Shown: positions 36,893 to 44,867 of the stretch, in pieces | Position numbering within the stretch: the stretch's first letter is position 1 | Layout: every line of letters starts with the position of its first letter | Origin: Thioalkalivibrio sulfidiphilus HL-EbGr7 | GTDB lineage: Bacteria > Pseudomonadota > Gammaproteobacteria > Ectothiorhodospirales > Ectothiorhodospiraceae | Assembly: GCF_000021985.1 (NCBI RefSeq) | Contig: NC_011901.1 | Coordinates: forward strand, 3,400,555-3,464,554 | Direction of reading: 5' to 3' | Length of the DNA: 64,000 nucleotides | Made by a program: the position numbers and the translations under genes | Notes under the pieces: generated by a model | The model's input: only the letters and a program-made list of their open reading frames with translations | Database searches by the model: none | What the model was told of the DNA's origin: nothing

Positions 36893-38191
36893 ATGAAATC
36901 GACCACCCGGATCAGCGCAGGGGTTCTGACGGGCATCCTGCTGGGCTTCGCGCTCAGCCTGTCCTTCGGGGTCTTCGCCAACAAGCAGGAAAACGAGGCC
37001 ATCCCCCTGGAGGACCTGCGCGCCTTCACCGACGTCTACATGCGCATCAAGCGCAACTACGTGGATTACGTGGACGACACCACCCTGCTCGAGAACGCCA
37101 TCCGCGGCATGCTCTCCGGCCTCGATCCCCACTCCAGCTACCTGACCCCCAGGGACTTCCAGGACCTGCAGATCGGCACCAGCGGCGAGTTCGGCGGCCT
37201 GGGTCTCGAGGTGGGCATGGAGGACGGCTTCGTCAAGGTCATCTCCCCCATCGACGACACCCCGGCGAGCCGCGCCGGCGTGCGCGCCGGCGACCTGATC
37301 ATCCGCCTGGACGACAAGCCGGTGAAGGGCATGACCCTCAACGAGGCGGTCAATGAGATGCGCGGCCCCAAGGGCACCGACATCACCCTGACCATCATGC
37401 GCGAGGGCGCCGACCAGCCCATCCGCATCACCCTCACCCGCGACACCATCCGGGTGCGCAGCGTGCGCAGCGAGATGCTGGAGCCCGGCTTCGCCTACGT
37501 GCGCATCAGCAACTTCCAGTCCCGCACCGCCCAGAACCTGGTGGAGGAGATCAACAAGCTGCAGCGCGAGGGCAACGGCCTGCGCGGCCTGATCCTGGAC
37601 CTGCGCAACAACCCGGGCGGCGTGCTCAACGGTGCCGTGGGCGTCTCCGATGCCTTCCTGGAAGACGGCCTGATCGTCTACACCGAGGGCCGCACCGCCG
37701 ATGCCCAGTTCCGCTACCAGGCCTCCCCGGGCGACGTGCTCAAGGGCGCGCCCATGGTGGTGCTGGTCAACGAGGGCTCCGCCTCCGCCTCCGAGATCGT
37801 CGCCGGTGCCCTGCAGGACCACCAGCGCGCCGTGATCATGGGCACCCGCACCTTCGGCAAGGGCTCGGTGCAGACCATCCTGCCGCTGCGTCAGGACACC
37901 GCGCTCAAGCTCACCACCGCCCGCTACTACACCCCCGAGGGCCGCTCCATCCAGGCCGAGGGCATCGAGCCGGACATCAAGCTCGAGCGCCTGCAGGTCA
38001 GCGCCGCGGAGACCGACGGCTCCCGCCCGGTGACCGAGGCCTCCCTGCAGCGTCACCTGCAGCGCCAGCGCGCCACCGAGGAGGCCGGCGAGCAGCCCGC
38101 CGACAACGGCTCCCTGGCCCAGCGCGACTACCAGCTCTACGAGGCCCTCAACCTGCTCAAGGGGCTGACCATTCTCCAGGCCCGCCGCTGA
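36893..38191 (+). CDS. ctpA: Carboxyl-terminal processing protease (S41 family, CtpA)
   Basis: A 432-residue periplasmic serine protease. It has an N-terminal signal/anchor (about 7–25), a PDZ domain (about 85–170, 'GGLGLEVGMEDG', 'AGVRAGDLIIRLDD') and a tail-specific protease domain with the Ser in NEGSASASEIVAGALQD and the Lys in GTRTFGKGSVQT, the family Ser–Lys dyad. ATG at 36893 follows GTGGAGA. It trims C-termini of envelope proteins or hydrolases. Its stop overlaps the yibQ start (TGATG). Confidence 0.95.
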   Translation: MKSTTRISAGVLTGILLGFALSLSFGVFANKQENEAIPLEDLRAFTDVYMRIKRNYVDYVDDTTLLENAIRGMLSGLDPHSSYLTPRDFQDLQIGTSGEFGGLGLEVGMEDGFVKVISPIDDTPASRAGVRAGDLIIRLDDKPVKGMTLNEAVNEMRGPKGTDITLTIMREGADQPIRITLTRDTIRVRSVRSEMLEPGFAYVRISNFQSRTAQNLVEEINKLQREGNGLRGLILDLRNNPGGVLNGAVGVSDAFLEDGLIVYTEGRTADAQFRYQASPGDVLKGAPMVVLVNEGSASASEIVAGALQDHQRAVIMGTRTFGKGSVQTILPLRQDTALKLTTARYYTPEGRSIQAEGIEPDIKLERLQVSAAETDGSRPVTEASLQRHLQRQRATEEAGEQPADNGSLAQRDYQLYEALNLLKGLTILQARR

Positions 38192-39030
38192 TGCGGCGGG
38201 GTTCGCGGCGGCTTCAGCCGCTCTGGCTGGCGATCCTGCTCCCGGGCCTGTGGCTCTGGACAGGCGCCAGCCAGGCACTGGAGCCGCCGCGACCTTTCAT
38301 CGCCATCATCATCGACGACCTGGGCAACCAGCCCGGTCCCGGTCAGCGCACCCTGGCACTGCCCGGCCCCGTCACCGTCGCGGTCCTGCCCCACACCCCC
38401 TTCGCCCGCCCCCTGGCCAACGAGGCCCATGCCCAGGGCAAGGAAGTCATGCTGCACCTGCCCATGCAGGCCACCGAGGCCCTGCCCCTGGGTCCCGGCG
38501 GCATCACCGTGGACATGGAGCGCGAGGCGCTGCGGGAAACCTTCCTGGCGGCACTGGCCTCCGTGCCCCACGTGCGGGGCGTGAACAACCACATGGGCAG
38601 CCTGCTCACCCGGCACATCGGCCACATGGACTGGTTCATGGCGGAACTGGCGGCCCAAAGCGGCCTGTATTTCGTGGACAGCCGCACCACCGCCCTGAGC
38701 GTGGCACAGCGAGTGGCCCTGCACCACGGCCTGCCCGCCACCCGTCGCGACGTGTTCCTGGACACCCTCCCGGACAACGAAGAGTTCGTTGAGGCCCAGA
38801 TGGACCAACTCATCAGCCTGGCCCAGCGGCGCGGTCACGCCCTGGCCATCGGCCACCCCTATGGCGCCACCCTGGATGTGCTGGAACGCAGACTCGCTAC
38901 ACTCCATGAAGCGGGTATCGAACTGGTGCCCGTGAGCGAATACCTGACACGGAAGGAGGCGATCCCCCTATGGCAAGCATCCTTATCCCCCTCGCCAACG
39001 GCTGCGAGGAACTCGAAGCCGTCACCCTGA
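38191..39030 (+). CDS. Divergent polysaccharide deacetylase family protein (YibQ)
   Basis: A 279-residue exported protein: signal peptide to about residue 29, then the family signature 'FIAIIIDDLGNQ', 'VAVLPHTPFA', 'EVMLHLPMQA', 'GVNNHMGS' and 'YFVDSRTTA'. This group (DUF610/YibQ) keeps the deacetylase-like barrel with altered metal residues; its substrate is unknown. It is coupled to ctpA by a one-base overlap. Its last 61 bases overlap the next gene. Confidence 0.9.
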   Translation: MRRGSRRLQPLWLAILLPGLWLWTGASQALEPPRPFIAIIIDDLGNQPGPGQRTLALPGPVTVAVLPHTPFARPLANEAHAQGKEVMLHLPMQATEALPLGPGGITVDMEREALRETFLAALASVPHVRGVNNHMGSLLTRHIGHMDWFMAELAAQSGLYFVDSRTTALSVAQRVALHHGLPATRRDVFLDTLPDNEEFVEAQMDQLISLAQRRGHALAIGHPYGATLDVLERRLATLHEAGIELVPVSEYLTRKEAIPLWQASLSPSPTAARNSKPSP

Positions 39031-39524
39031 TCGACCTGTTCCGCCGTGCCGGCTTCCAGGTCATCACCGCGGGCCTGGAACCGGGCCCGGTGCGCTGCTC
39101 CCGCGGCACCACGATCCTGCCCGACCAGACCCTGGACGAGGCCAGGGACGGCCGCTACGACCTCATGGTCCTGCCCGGCGGCCAGCCCGGCGCCGACCAC
39201 CTCAACGCCGACCCGCGCATCCACGCCCTGCTGAAGAAACTGGCCGCCGAGGGCCGCTACGTGGGCGCCATCTGCGCCGCCCCCAAGGTGCTGGCGGACG
39301 CCGGCCTGCTCAAGGGCAAGCTGGCCACCGCCTTCCCCGGCGTGCTGGAGGCCATGGACCTGGGATCGGACACGAAGCTGACCGCCGCCGCCGTGCAACG
39401 CGACGGCAACGTGATCACCTCCAAGGGACCCGGCACGGCCATGGACTTCGCCCTGGACCTGATCGAACTGCTCGCCGGCCCGGACAAACGCCGCCAGGTG
39501 GAAGCGCCTCTGCAAAGGCCCTGA
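38970..39524 (+). CDS. DJ-1/PfpI (YajL/ThiJ) family protein
   Basis: A 184-residue cytoplasmic protein beginning 'MASILIPLANGCEELEAVTL', with the nucleophile elbow GAICAAPKVLA (Cys) and the conserved Glu in GCEELE. YajL-type members are reported as protein/nucleotide deglycases or redox chaperones; the exact role here cannot be set. It starts inside the end of the yibQ gene in another frame, so it is part of the same transcript. Repeat A copy 4 follows. Confidence 0.92.
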   Translation: MASILIPLANGCEELEAVTLIDLFRRAGFQVITAGLEPGPVRCSRGTTILPDQTLDEARDGRYDLMVLPGGQPGADHLNADPRIHALLKKLAAEGRYVGAICAAPKVLADAGLLKGKLATAFPGVLEAMDLGSDTKLTAAAVQRDGNVITSKGPGTAMDFALDLIELLAGPDKRRQVEAPLQRP

Positions 39525-39535
39525 ACTGCGAACTT

Positions 39536-39719
39536 CTGCCGCAGAGACGCGGAGGCGCAGAGGGGAAAGGATCGGACAGGATTAACATGATTTACATGAT
39601 GAAAGAGGACCAGGATCAATCCGGTTTTGTGGGTTGATCCTTAATCCCGTAAATCATGTAAATCCTGTCAAATTTGTTCTTTGCACTTCCTCTGCGCCTT
39701 CGCGTCTCTGCGGCAGAAG
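39536..39719. repeat. Composite palindromic repeat A, copy 4
   Basis: Outer arms CCGCAGAGACGCGGAGGCGC at 39539–39560 and its complement at 39692–39715. Inner arms GACAGGATTAACATGATT at 39575–39592 and its complement at about 39650–39671, with the 'GGATCAATCC' centre as in copy 2. It lies between the convergent PfpI gene and purT, ending at the purT stop. Confidence 0.9.
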
Positions 39720-40919
39720 TTAAACCACCACCCGCACCCGACCCGCCGCCTCCCGGGCACGGGCGCGGCAATCCTCGATGTCATCCCCGTGGGCCACGGC
39801 CACCCCCATGCGGCGGCGCTCGAAGGCCTCCGGCTTGCCGAACAGGCGGATGTCCGTGCCCGGCACGGCGAGCGCCTGGTCCACGTTCTCGAAGGCCACG
39901 CCCTGCGCCTCCACGCCGCCGTAGATCACCGCGCTGGCGCCGGGATTGCGCAGGCGCGTGTCCACCGGCAGACCCAGGATCGCCCGGGCGTGCAGCTCAA
40001 ATTCGCTCTGCCACTGGGTGGCCAGGGTCACCAGGCCCGTGTCATGGGGCCGGGGGCTCACTTCGCTGAACCAGACCTCATCACCGCGCACGAAGAACTC
40101 CACCCCGAACAGCCCCTGCCCGCCCAGGGCGCCGGTCACTGCCGCCGCCATCTCCCGGGCCGTGTCCAGGGCCGTCTCGCTCATGGGCTGGGGCTGCCAG
40201 CTCTCCACGTAGTCGCCCTTCACCTGGCGGTGGCCCACCGGGGCGCAGAAATCGGTGCGGATGTTGCCGTCCCCGCCCCTGGAGCGCACCGTCAGCAGGG
40301 TGATCTCGAAGTCGAATTCCACCACGGCCTCCACGATCACCCGCCCCTGGTCCACCCGCCCGGCGGAACGGGCGTAGTCCCAGGCCCTGGTCAGCTCCGA
40401 AGCGTCCGCCACCAGGGACTGGCCCTTGCCCGAGGAGGACATCACCGGCTTGATGATGCAGGGGTAGCCGATGCCGCCGTCGATGGCGGCAGTCAGCGAT
40501 TCCAGGGAGTCGGCGAAGGCATAGCGGGAGGTCTGAAGCCCCAGCTCCTCGGCGGCCAGGCGTCGGATGCCCTCCCGGTTCATGGTCAGCTGGGTGGCCC
40601 GGGCCGTGGGGATCACCCGGGCGATCCCCTCCGCCTCGATGCGCGCCAGTTCATCGGTGGCGATGGCCTCGATCTCCGGCACGATCAGGTCCGGCTTCTC
40701 CCGGAGCACCAGTTCCCGCAGGGCGCTGGCATCGGTCATGGGGATCACGTGGGCCCGGTGGGCCACCTGGTGCCCCGGGGCGTTCTCGTAGCGATCCACC
40801 GCGATCACCTCCACCCCCAGCCGCTGCAGGGCGATGATCACTTCCTTGCCCAGCTCCCCGGCACCGAGCAGCATCACACGGGTGGCGGACGGCGAGAGGG
40901 GGGTACCGATACGGGTCAT
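39720..40919 (-). CDS. purT: Formate-dependent phosphoribosylglycinamide formyltransferase 2
   Basis: ATP-grasp enzyme that formylates GAR with formate and ATP in purine synthesis. The 399-residue length matches the family. '[22 protein letters not shown]' forms the N-terminal substrate domain; '[15 protein letters not shown]' is the ATP-grasp glycine loop; '[20 protein letters not shown]' carries metal-binding Glu/Asn-equivalent residues. The ATG at 40919 fits the conserved start. It is a single-gene unit. Confidence 0.96.
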   Translation of the reverse strand: MTRIGTPLSPSATRVMLLGAGELGKEVIIALQRLGVEVIAVDRYENAPGHQVAHRAHVIPMTDASALRELVLREKPDLIVPEIEAIATDELARIEAEGIARVIPTARATQLTMNREGIRRLAAEELGLQTSRYAFADSLESLTAAIDGGIGYPCIIKPVMSSSGKGQSLVADASELTRAWDYARSAGRVDQGRVIVEAVVEFDFEITLLTVRSRGGDGNIRTDFCAPVGHRQVKGDYVESWQPQPMSETALDTAREMAAAVTGALGGQGLFGVEFFVRGDEVWFSEVSPRPHDTGLVTLATQWQSEFELHARAILGLPVDTRLRNPGASAVIYGGVEAQGVAFENVDQALAVPGTDIRLFGKPEAFERRRMGVAVAHGDDIEDCRARAREAAGRVRVVV

Positions 40920-40976
40920 GGTCTGGCTCCGGAAACAGGATGGATGTCGCCCGCAGTATACCCGCGCCCCACCCCC

Positions 40977-41000
40977 GTAGGAGCGACGACCCCGTCGCGA
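40977..41000. repeat. Palindromic repeat D
   Basis: GTAGGAGCGACGACCCCGTC continuing GCGA forms the stem GCGACG/CGTCGC. The same core is at 33872–33889. It lies upstream of purT. Confidence 0.7.
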
Positions 41001-41044
41001 ATACCCAGGCCCGACACACCACCACTCGCGCATATCCCGCCCAC

Positions 41045-41071
41045 AAAAAAGCCGGGCACCAGGCCCGGCTT
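41045..41071 (-). terminator. Rho-independent terminator of the gene at 41096–41407
   Basis: Read on the minus strand, a 9-base stem (AAGCCGGGC with GCCCGGCTT, loop of five) ends in a run of six T, 25 bases after the stop codon. Confidence 0.9.
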
Positions 41072-41095
41072 CTTCGACTGCCATGAGGCAGAACC

Positions 41096-41407
41096 TCAGG
41101 CGGCGGCGCTCACCTGATTGCTGCGCAGCAGGGGACGCTGACCGCTCTGCACGGCGCGACGGATGAAGTCGGCACGACCGGCCTCACGGGCGTTCACGGC
41201 CGCGGCGCACTGGGAGTCCACATAGGCGGCGGCGGAGAGCAGCACTTCCAGCTCTTCCAGGTCCACCTTGGGGACGGTCAGATCAGCGGCCTGGGGATTC
41301 AGCTTGCGGCCGAACTCCCAGAACATCCGGGCGTTCCACATCTTCTGCATCACGCGGGGGCTCTGAAACAGCTCCACGCAGCGGGTGTTCAGTTCTTTCT
41401 GATCCAT
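41096..41407 (-). CDS. Small hypothetical protein
   Basis: A 103-residue protein with no signal peptide. It starts [20 protein letters not shown] and contains '[21 protein letters not shown]' and a helical C-terminal half ('[20 protein letters not shown]', then Arg-rich). I do not recognise the family. The start at 41407 is supported by GGAGAG ten bases upstream, and the gene has its own terminator. It reads as a genuine, probably well-expressed small cytoplasmic protein. Confidence 0.75.
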   Translation of the reverse strand: MDQKELNTRCVELFQSPRVMQKMWNARMFWEFGRKLNPQAADLTVPKVDLEELEVLLSAAAYVDSQCAAAVNAREAGRADFIRRAVQSGQRPLLRSNQVSAAA

Positions 41408-41562
41408 GTTTCTACTCTCCGCCATGACGGCACGGTTTTGACCGCCGGGGAAATTACCCCAGAATCGGCAGGCGCACAACCGAGCCTCTTAGTCGGATAT
41501 TGGTCTGTACGGACAGACTTTGTTGGGATCGCTTCCCCGAAGCAGGTTAACGCGAAATCAGA

Positions 41563-41835
41563 CTACCGATCCTCGTGCAAACGTCCTTCAACGTACTTGT
41601 GAAGGATGCTCGCAACGAGGGTCTGGTAGGGAATGCCTTCCGCCAACGCCTTCTTCTGCAACGCCCGCAAATCCTTGGAGGAAAGCCGGATATTGATCCG
41701 CGCATCCTTCTTGAACATCGCTTCCGCGTATTTCTGATGCCGTGCCTGAATTTCAGCTGCATTAGTCGGGCGCTTGAGTTTCCCTGCCTCAAACGCCTCC
41801 AGGAGTTCACGTTCGTCTTGGTCCAACTTGCTCAT
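41563..41835 (-). CDS. CopG-family antitoxin (BrnA-like), pair 1
   Basis: A 90-residue antitoxin. The C-terminal part 'ARINIRLSSKDLRALQKKAL' with 'GIPYQTLVASILHKYVEG' is the ribbon-helix-helix fold of CopG-type antitoxins; the N-terminal half would wrap the toxin. The ATG at 41835 overlaps the toxin stop by one base. It should repress its own promoter in the 42111–42244 gap with its partner toxin. Confidence 0.85.
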   Translation of the reverse strand: MSKLDQDERELLEAFEAGKLKRPTNAAEIQARHQKYAEAMFKKDARINIRLSSKDLRALQKKALAEGIPYQTLVASILHKYVEGRLHEDR

Positions 41836-42110
41836 CACGGACCTCCCAAGTAGGTCTTGGTCGCTTTTCGGCTCGGAATGATTGTCTTCAGGAAAACCTC
41901 ATCAGCCGTCTCAACGTAGGGAACGAGGTAGGCGTACCCCTCAATTTCGATCACATGGATCCGCTGGCCCGGATAACGCTCCTGGTTCGGATGCTCTAAC
42001 GTATCCAGGATGTCGCCCACCGAGATATGAAAAACCACATCTTCGAAGGAAACACCCCTTTCACTCCGCAGGAGGGCGTTCTTCCCTGGATCCCACGTGA
42101 TCGGCTTCAT
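41835..42110 (-). CDS. BrnT-like toxin, pair 1
   Basis: A 91-residue protein beginning 'MKPITWDPGKNALLRSERGV' and 'SFEDVVFHI', the WDPxK…RGVSFED opening of BrnT/DUF497 RelE-fold ribonucleases. The conserved end 'FLKTIIPSRKATKTY' follows. It lies upstream of its antitoxin, the usual brnT–brnA order. No ribosome site is seen and TATATAC is immediately upstream, so the message may be leaderless or the promoter very close. Confidence 0.82.
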   Translation of the reverse strand: MKPITWDPGKNALLRSERGVSFEDVVFHISVGDILDTLEHPNQERYPGQRIHVIEIEGYAYLVPYVETADEVFLKTIIPSRKATKTYLGGP

Positions 42111-42244
42111 GTATATAAAAGTAGCACAACATGTGCCTTTTGTACTCAGGTCAATGCGCTGGGTTGATCACCCTGGAAAACACCATCCCAGCTGCTGTTC
42201 CGCCTATTGGCACATACCGTATATGACGAAAATATACATCCGTG
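42111..42244. promoter_or_regulatory. Shared control region of two divergent BrnT/CopG toxin–antitoxin pairs
   Basis: 134 AT-rich bases between the two toxin genes. GCACAACATGTGC at 42124–42136 is a dyad (GCACA/TGTGC). A second loose dyad of 'CATACCGTATATG' type occurs near 42212–42224. Such dyads are candidate operators for the ribbon-helix-helix antitoxins. TTGACC on the minus strand near 42150 may be a -35. Confidence 0.5.
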
Positions 42245-42556
42245 ATGAATTGGGCACAGGTCAAGGGATTCGACTGGGATGCTGGCAATGCCCGCAAAAG
42301 CGCTGATAAACACGGCGTCAGTATGGCGGAAGACGAACAGATCTTCTTCAACCAGCCTCTGCTGCTGCTCGCCGACACCAGACACAGTCGGCATGAACCC
42401 CGATTTCATGCCTTGGGCATCACTGATGATGGCCGAAAACTGCATATCAGCTTCACATTGCGCGCATCCGGCACACTGATCCGCGTGATCTCTGCCAGGG
42501 ACATGCTTCGCAAAGAGAGAGACGTCTATGAGCAGGCCTCGAAAGACCGTGCCTGA
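42245..42556 (+). CDS. BrnT-family toxin, pair 2
   Basis: A 103-residue BrnT/DUF497 protein: 'GFDWDAGNARKSADKHGVSM' then 'EDEQIFFNQPLLLLAD', 'HEPRFHALGITDDGRKLHIS' and 'IRVISARDMLRKERDVYE', all standard family segments. Predicted RelE-fold mRNA-cleaving toxin. I chose the ATG at 42245 over the adjacent GTG. It overlaps its antitoxin by 29 bases and is divergent from pair 1. Confidence 0.9.
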   Translation: MNWAQVKGFDWDAGNARKSADKHGVSMAEDEQIFFNQPLLLLADTRHSRHEPRFHALGITDDGRKLHISFTLRASGTLIRVISARDMLRKERDVYEQASKDRA

Positions 42557-42803
42557 ATTCAAATCCGAGGCTGAAGAACGTGCCTTTTGGGAAACCCATG
42601 ACTCCAGCGAGTACCTGGACTTGAGCCAGGCTGTACCGACATCCTTGCCGAATCTCAAACCCTCGACAAAGACCATCTCATTGCGGCTTCCTGTATCGCT
42701 ACTGGAGCGCATCAAGATCGAAGCGAACAAGCGGGACATGCCCTACCAGTCACTGATCAAGGCTTGGCTTGCCAAGGATGTCGAAGAGAAAAATAAGGGC
42801 TGA
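42528..42803 (+). CDS. CopG-family antitoxin (BrnA-like), pair 2
   Basis: A 91-residue antitoxin with the classic 'FKSEAEERAFWETHDSSEYL' opening and 'KTISLRLPVSLLERIKIEAN' then 'MPYQSLIKAWLAKDV' ribbon-helix-helix end. It neutralises the BrnT encoded just upstream and probably autoregulates. It starts within the toxin gene in another frame, so translation is coupled. Confidence 0.9.
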   Translation: MSRPRKTVPEFKSEAEERAFWETHDSSEYLDLSQAVPTSLPNLKPSTKTISLRLPVSLLERIKIEANKRDMPYQSLIKAWLAKDVEEKNKG

Positions 42804-43020
42804 GGCGATCATCCAATGCCACCCCACATCCCGACCACGCCTCGACGGGATGGCTTTGCAGCGGGTACATCGATTACGCGTCGCGACCTGATCATCGGGG
42901 ATCAGAAACCGGGGCTGCTTGGACGCTGGGTGTAGCACGTCCTGGATTGCCAGACAGAGCACCACCTGCGTTACAGCACCCATCTTGATAGCTTGTGGTG
43001 GTCCGACCCCGCACCAGTTC

Positions 43021-43608
43021 CTAGGAACGCACGAACTCCAGCAACGGCACGATATCGTGTTTATCGGCAGCTCGAAGGGCCTCCACATAGCCCTGCCGTG
43101 CTTCGCCAGGATTGATCAGACTGGCCCTGCCCCAGGAAAAGCGCGGGCGACCCTGGTTCGCCAGCAACAGATCAGTCGCCAGGCGGGCGTGACGACCGTT
43201 TCCGTTTGGAAACGGATGGATCAGCACTAACCGGTGATGAAAGCGCGCCGCGATCTCGTCCGGCTCGTAGGTCCCGTGCTCGATCCAGTACCGGCAATCG
43301 TCGAGCAGCTGCCGAAGGTCCATCGGGATGCGCCAGGCATCGACGCCGATATTTCGATCCGTCGTCCGGAACCGCCCGGCCCATCGCCAGACGCGGCCAA
43401 ACATCCGCTTGTGCAGGCCGGTCAGAAAGCGCTCGTTCAGGACGTCGCGCTTACGCGCGAAGGCCCATTCCTGGGCCTCCAGAATGTTGGCCTGTTCCGC
43501 CTCGTTCAGTTCTGAACGCAGGGTGATATAGGACGGGATCAGATCCGCCCGTTCCTGCTCCTGAAGCGGCGTGGAGGCGTCGTCCTGTTCCTCCAGCGGG
43601 TCCTTCAT
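43021..43608 (-). CDS. Fic-domain protein ('mobile mystery protein B')
   Basis: A 195-residue Fic protein with the full motif HPFPNGNGRHARL: catalytic His, anion-binding PNGNG and Arg. It is therefore likely able to transfer AMP or a related group to a target. The N-terminal 'LIPSYITLRSELNEAEQANI' region is as in the mobile mystery protein B family; no clear (S/T)xxxE(G/N) inhibitory helix is visible to me. ATGA overlap with the upstream Xre gene makes a two-gene unit, functioning as, or derived from, a toxin–antitoxin-like module. Confidence 0.9.
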   Translation of the reverse strand: MKDPLEEQDDASTPLQEQERADLIPSYITLRSELNEAEQANILEAQEWAFARKRDVLNERFLTGLHKRMFGRVWRWAGRFRTTDRNIGVDAWRIPMDLRQLLDDCRYWIEHGTYEPDEIAARFHHRLVLIHPFPNGNGRHARLATDLLLANQGRPRFSWGRASLINPGEARQGYVEALRAADKHDIVPLLEFVRS

Positions 43609-44075
43609 TCTCCTTCCTCCCACAGATCGGAGCCCGCCCTCTCCAGCAACCGCTGCACCAACCGCTCGAACTGCTCTTGCTCGTCGGCCGAGCCGACACC
43701 CTGCGCCTCGAGCGCCATGCTGTGGCTGGCGGATTCCAGGTGCTGCCTGGCCCTGAGTTCCGCCCGCTCTCTGACCATATCCTCAAGTGGCCGGCGGGGA
43801 ACGAGCGCGTACACAAGGCGGCAATCCAGGGCGTGCGCCGCCCGTTCGAGGCTCGCGAGCGTGATAGCGCCCTCCCTCTCGGCCTTCTCGATGGCCACCA
43901 CGCGCGGCTGGCTGACGCCCAATCGCCGGCCCAACTGCGCCGTGGTCAGACCCAGCGCTTCTCGAATCGCCTTGATCCAGCCGCGCGGCGGCCGCGCCAG
44001 GGCCTCGGCATCACTGATCCGATTCAGGCGTTGATCCAGCTGGCGACGGGCGGTGGCCCGATCTGTGGGGCGCAT
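43605..44075 (-). CDS. Xre-family regulator ('mobile mystery protein A')
   Basis: A 156-residue protein: N-terminal helical lead, then an Xre helix-turn-helix at about 35–90 ('GLTTAQLGRRLGVSQPRVVA', 'LASLERAAHALDCRLVYALV'), then a helical tail with 'RARQHLESASHSMALEAQGV', characteristic of mobile mystery protein A. It should repress its own operon through the TCCATATATTATGGA dyad 10 bases before its start and may restrain the Fic protein. Confidence 0.9.
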   Translation of the reverse strand: MRPTDRATARRQLDQRLNRISDAEALARPPRGWIKAIREALGLTTAQLGRRLGVSQPRVVAIEKAEREGAITLASLERAAHALDCRLVYALVPRRPLEDMVRERAELRARQHLESASHSMALEAQGVGSADEQEQFERLVQRLLERAGSDLWEEGE

Positions 44076-44084
44076 AGATAATAA

Positions 44085-44125
44085 TCCATATATTATGGAA
44101 AAGATGATATAGAATAATATATGGA
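44085..44125 (-). promoter_or_regulatory. Operator/promoter region of the Xre–Fic pair
   Basis: TCCATATATTATGGA at 44085–44099 is a perfect dyad (6+3+6). ATAATATATGGA at 44114–44125 repeats twelve bases of it in the other orientation sense. The very AT-rich stretch also supplies TATATT-like -10 sequences. Two spaced copies suggest cooperative binding by the Xre protein. Confidence 0.6.
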
Positions 44126-44170
44126 CTATCTAAACAGAGCAAGATAATCCGCTTTGCATTATTAAATGCT

Positions 44171-44242
44171 AAAGCAGAAACGGGGCATCCACTACGTCAG
44201 CTTTGCAAAGCAGAAATGGGACATCCACTATGTCAGCTTTGT
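44171..44242. repeat. Tandem 36-base direct repeat and hairpin
   Basis: Unit 1 (44171–44206) and unit 2 (44207–44242) are adjacent and differ at only four or five positions. The right unit also begins a perfect 11-base inverted repeat, GGGACATCCAC (44218–44228) with GTGGATGTCCC (44241–44251). On the minus strand the units read in frame as KADIVDVPFLLC and KADVVDAPFLL followed by a stop, possibly the remains of a gene end. Confidence 0.8.
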
Positions 44243-44262
44243 GGATGTCCCGATGCTAAGTT

Positions 44263-44296
44263 CTCATCGCTGAGCAGGAACAGCTCACCACCGCGG
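44263..44296. other. Duplicated fragment of the glmS coding sequence
   Basis: These 34 bases match glmS at 45048–45081 with 32 identities, including an unbroken run of 22. The glmS stretch encodes GGELFLFSDE. The copy is in the same orientation, about 785 bases away, on the other side of the RelE/antitoxin pair. It is too long to be chance. Confidence 0.85.
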
Positions 44297-44319
44297 CGGT
44301 GCGTGGTAGGCGGGTCTGC

Positions 44320-44583
44320 TCAGATCTTTCGGTACACTTCTCGCCTGTGTCCTATTTTCACGACCGTCACGATCAGCTCATCATCCACAATCTCGTAAAT
44401 GATGCGGTACACGCCCAGGCGCACCCGGTAGCGTTCCTGGCCCGAAAGCTTCTGGCTATCGGACGGTCGTGGATCGTCTGCAAGTGCCTCGATGCGCTTG
44501 AGTATCCGGGCGATATCCCGGCTGGGAGTCGACCGTAGGTCTTTGGCAACAGACTTTCTGAAGGCAAGTCTATAGCTTGCCAT
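44320..44583 (-). CDS. RelE/ParE-superfamily toxin
   Basis: An 87-residue RelE-fold protein: 'YRLAFRKSVAKDLRSTP', 'RILKRIEALADDPRP', 'KLSGQERYRVRLGVYRIIYE' and 'VTVVKIGHRREVYRKI', the usual RelE layout with the Arg-rich core and Arg/Tyr C-terminus needed for ribosome-dependent mRNA cleavage. It overlaps its antitoxin gene by 14 bases and follows it, the usual relBE order. Confidence 0.92.
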   Translation of the reverse strand: MASYRLAFRKSVAKDLRSTPSRDIARILKRIEALADDPRPSDSQKLSGQERYRVRLGVYRIIYEIVDDELIVTVVKIGHRREVYRKI

Positions 44584-44803
44584 GCGCCTTCAGGTCGTTG
44601 AGCAATTCTTCGTAGGTCATTGTGGGCTCAGCCACACGCTCCTGAAAGGCCGCCAGGTCCTCCTGATCCTCGAGCAGCGACGCTCGCACCGCGTCGTTGA
44701 CGATTTCGGAGATGGATTGGTGTGTATGCGCAGCCTTCAGGCGCAGAGCTTCGTGGAGCTGCTCGTCGAAATAGATGGTGGAGCGCTTGGTTGCACTATT
44801 CAT
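44570..44803 (-). CDS. Ribbon-helix-helix antitoxin of the RelE pair
   Basis: A 77-residue antitoxin: N-terminal ribbon-helix-helix ('KRSTIYFDEQLHEALRLKAA', 'SISEIVNDAVRASL'), then an acidic toxin-binding tail ('EELLNDLKAHG'). AGAGG lies 10 bases before the ATG. It has a very good promoter with an operator-like dyad inside it (44826–44867), supporting autoregulation with the RelE partner. Confidence 0.92.
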   Translation of the reverse strand: MNSATKRSTIYFDEQLHEALRLKAAHTHQSISEIVNDAVRASLLEDQEDLAAFQERVAEPTMTYEELLNDLKAHGKL

Positions 44804-44825
44804 AGCATGGTACCTCTTGCCGATG

Positions 44826-44867
44826 AATATAACGCCGTGACGTCATGACATCAAGGCGTCGTGACGT
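44826..44867 (-). promoter_or_regulatory. Promoter and operator of the RelE toxin–antitoxin pair
   Basis: On the minus strand TTGATG (44849–44854) and TATATT (44826–44831) are spaced by 17 bases. The spacer holds TGACGTCA (a perfect dyad), and GTGACGTC occurs again at 44861–44868 beside the -35. These look like paired operator half sites. The region abuts the glmS stop at 44871. Confidence 0.8.

Noticed and set aside
42807..43020. Possible gene in the 214 bases between the second CopG antitoxin and the Fic gene.
   Set aside because: Frames here have no start signal or family-like content. It may be a gene remnant but nothing can be named.
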